From assembly GCA_025996815.1 (NCBI GenBank), contig BNTT01000156.1, positions 1 through 7,227 of the forward strand: DNA of 7,227 bases, given 5' to 3'. The notes beneath the pieces are model-generated. The model had not been told where the DNA came from, did not search any database, and was given only the letters and a program-made list of their open reading frames with translations. Numbering within the stretch: position 1 is the first letter of the stretch; each line of letters begins with the position of its first letter. Below, one piece after another: positions 6,810-7,227 of this stretch. This DNA comes from Bacteroidia bacterium. GTDB lineage: Bacteria; Bacteroidota; Bacteroidia; Bacteroidales; Azobacteroidaceae. The translations under genes and the position numbers were made by a program.

Positions 6810-7227
6810 TTCTGTTCTCCTCCTTTCAGATTATCCTTGCGAGCGATAACAATGCCGCCGATAATCGCCGCCAACAGCAGCAAACTCAATGCTTCGAAGG
6901 GCAACAGATATTGGTATTTCTCCGTGCCCATCAGCGCATCGCCAATCGACTGCATCGCCATTTCCTGCTCGCCAATCATCGTTTGATTGTCCGTAGGCGC
7001 ATACAGAGCGTTCTTCCACAGCACATAACCCACGAGAGCCACGCCGCCCACAGCAGCCACCGCCCCGCGAATATATTTGCGCACCGTGTGCAGGGTCATC
7101 ACCTCATCCTTGTTGGTAGTGAGGAAGATAGCGAAGATAAACAGTATCACCACGCCCCCCGCATAGACCGAAATCTGCACCGCCGCCAAAAAATGGTAGT
7201 TGAGCAACAAATAAAAACCCGCCGTGC
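6806..7227 (-). CDS. nuoJ: NADH-quinone oxidoreductase subunit J (NuoJ), 5' end outside the window
   Basis: NuoJ is a membrane subunit of respiratory complex I (or the related Nuo complex of Bacteroidota) and takes part in coupling quinone reduction to ion pumping. About 139 C-terminal residues are visible. The frame stays open to the right edge, where GFYLLLNYHFLAAVQ precedes the conserved segment VYAGGVVILFIFAIFL. Two more membrane segments follow (about GGVALVGYVLW and ALSLLLLAAIIGGIVIA), with the typical LLPFEALSLLLLAAIIG wording near the end. The first membrane segments of the usual five lie outside the window. The TTG at 7208-7210 is an internal Leu codon, not the start. The C terminus is complete and ends in a TGA that overlaps the lipoprotein ATG. 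The usual next gene, nuoK, is absent. Confidence 0.92.
   Translation of the reverse strand, partial: TAGFYLLLNYHFLAAVQISVYAGGVVILFIFAIFLTTNKDEVMTLHTVRKYIRGAVAAVGGVALVGYVLWKNALYAPTDNQTMIGEQEMAMQSIGDALMGTEKYQYLLPFEALSLLLLAAIIGGIVIARKDNLKGGEQK
6817..6826 (-). promoter_or_regulatory. Shine-Dalgarno-like purine run before the lipoprotein start
   Basis: On the minus strand AAAGGAGGAG lies inside the end of nuoJ and stops 7 bases before the lipoprotein ATG at 6809. It contains a full GGAGG core. Most other starts in this window have A/T-rich leaders without such a core, as is usual in Bacteroidota, so this site stands out. It also encodes Lys-Gly-Gly-Glu of NuoJ, so it may be present by chance or retained from an ancestral nuoJ-nuoK junction. 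Confidence 0.45.

Noticed and set aside
1..7227. CRISPR array, transposon, phage, tRNA, rRNA or a new defence system
   Set aside because: No spaced repeats, transposase or integrase motifs, cloverleaf or rRNA signatures were seen. The genes are housekeeping envelope and respiration genes plus one lipoprotein of unknown role.

Overview
The window reads as chromosomal DNA of a member of the order Bacteroidales (phylum Bacteroidota), with every credible gene on the minus strand. The main support is the run of a DUF6089/PorG-family protein, uppS, bamA, two skp/ompH genes and murI, an arrangement I know from Porphyromonas and Bacteroides relatives. Further support comes from a DUF6242-type lipoprotein, A-rich leaders without clear Shine-Dalgarno sequences in front of most genes, and Bacteroidales-like wording of the UppS and MurI motifs. 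The genus cannot be set from the sequence alone.

In the direction of transcription (high to low coordinates) the genes are as follows. The 3' part of nuoJ (complex I subunit J) enters from the right edge. Its stop overlaps the start of a DUF6242-like surface lipoprotein with two Asp-box motifs. After 36 bases comes the DUF6089/PorG-like outer-membrane protein, then uppS (undecaprenyl diphosphate synthase), bamA (outer-membrane protein assembly), two tandem skp/ompH periplasmic chaperone genes, and a damaged-looking murI (glutamate racemase). Three junctions use 4-base ATGA overlaps and the remaining gaps are 16, 21 and 36 bases, so the block looks like one cotranscribed envelope-biogenesis operon. 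UppS makes the lipid carrier for wall and surface glycans, MurI makes D-glutamate for peptidoglycan, and Skp and BamA carry and insert outer-membrane proteins. PorG-like proteins are themselves outer-membrane proteins, linked to type IX secretion where that system exists.

The points most worth a second look are at the two ends. At the left, murI has no standard start codon covering its conserved N-terminal Asp-Ser-Gly motif. The expected ATGA overlap with skp reads ATAA, which a single G-to-A change would explain. Its C-terminal half, including the second catalytic cysteine, is also missing, and the sequence runs into DNA of 26% GC. At the right, nuoJ is followed by a lipoprotein gene instead of the usual nuoK, yet the junction is a perfect ATGA overlap with a GGAGG sequence upstream. 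I see no CRISPR array, transposase, tRNA, rRNA or defence system, and I do not claim a new system here.
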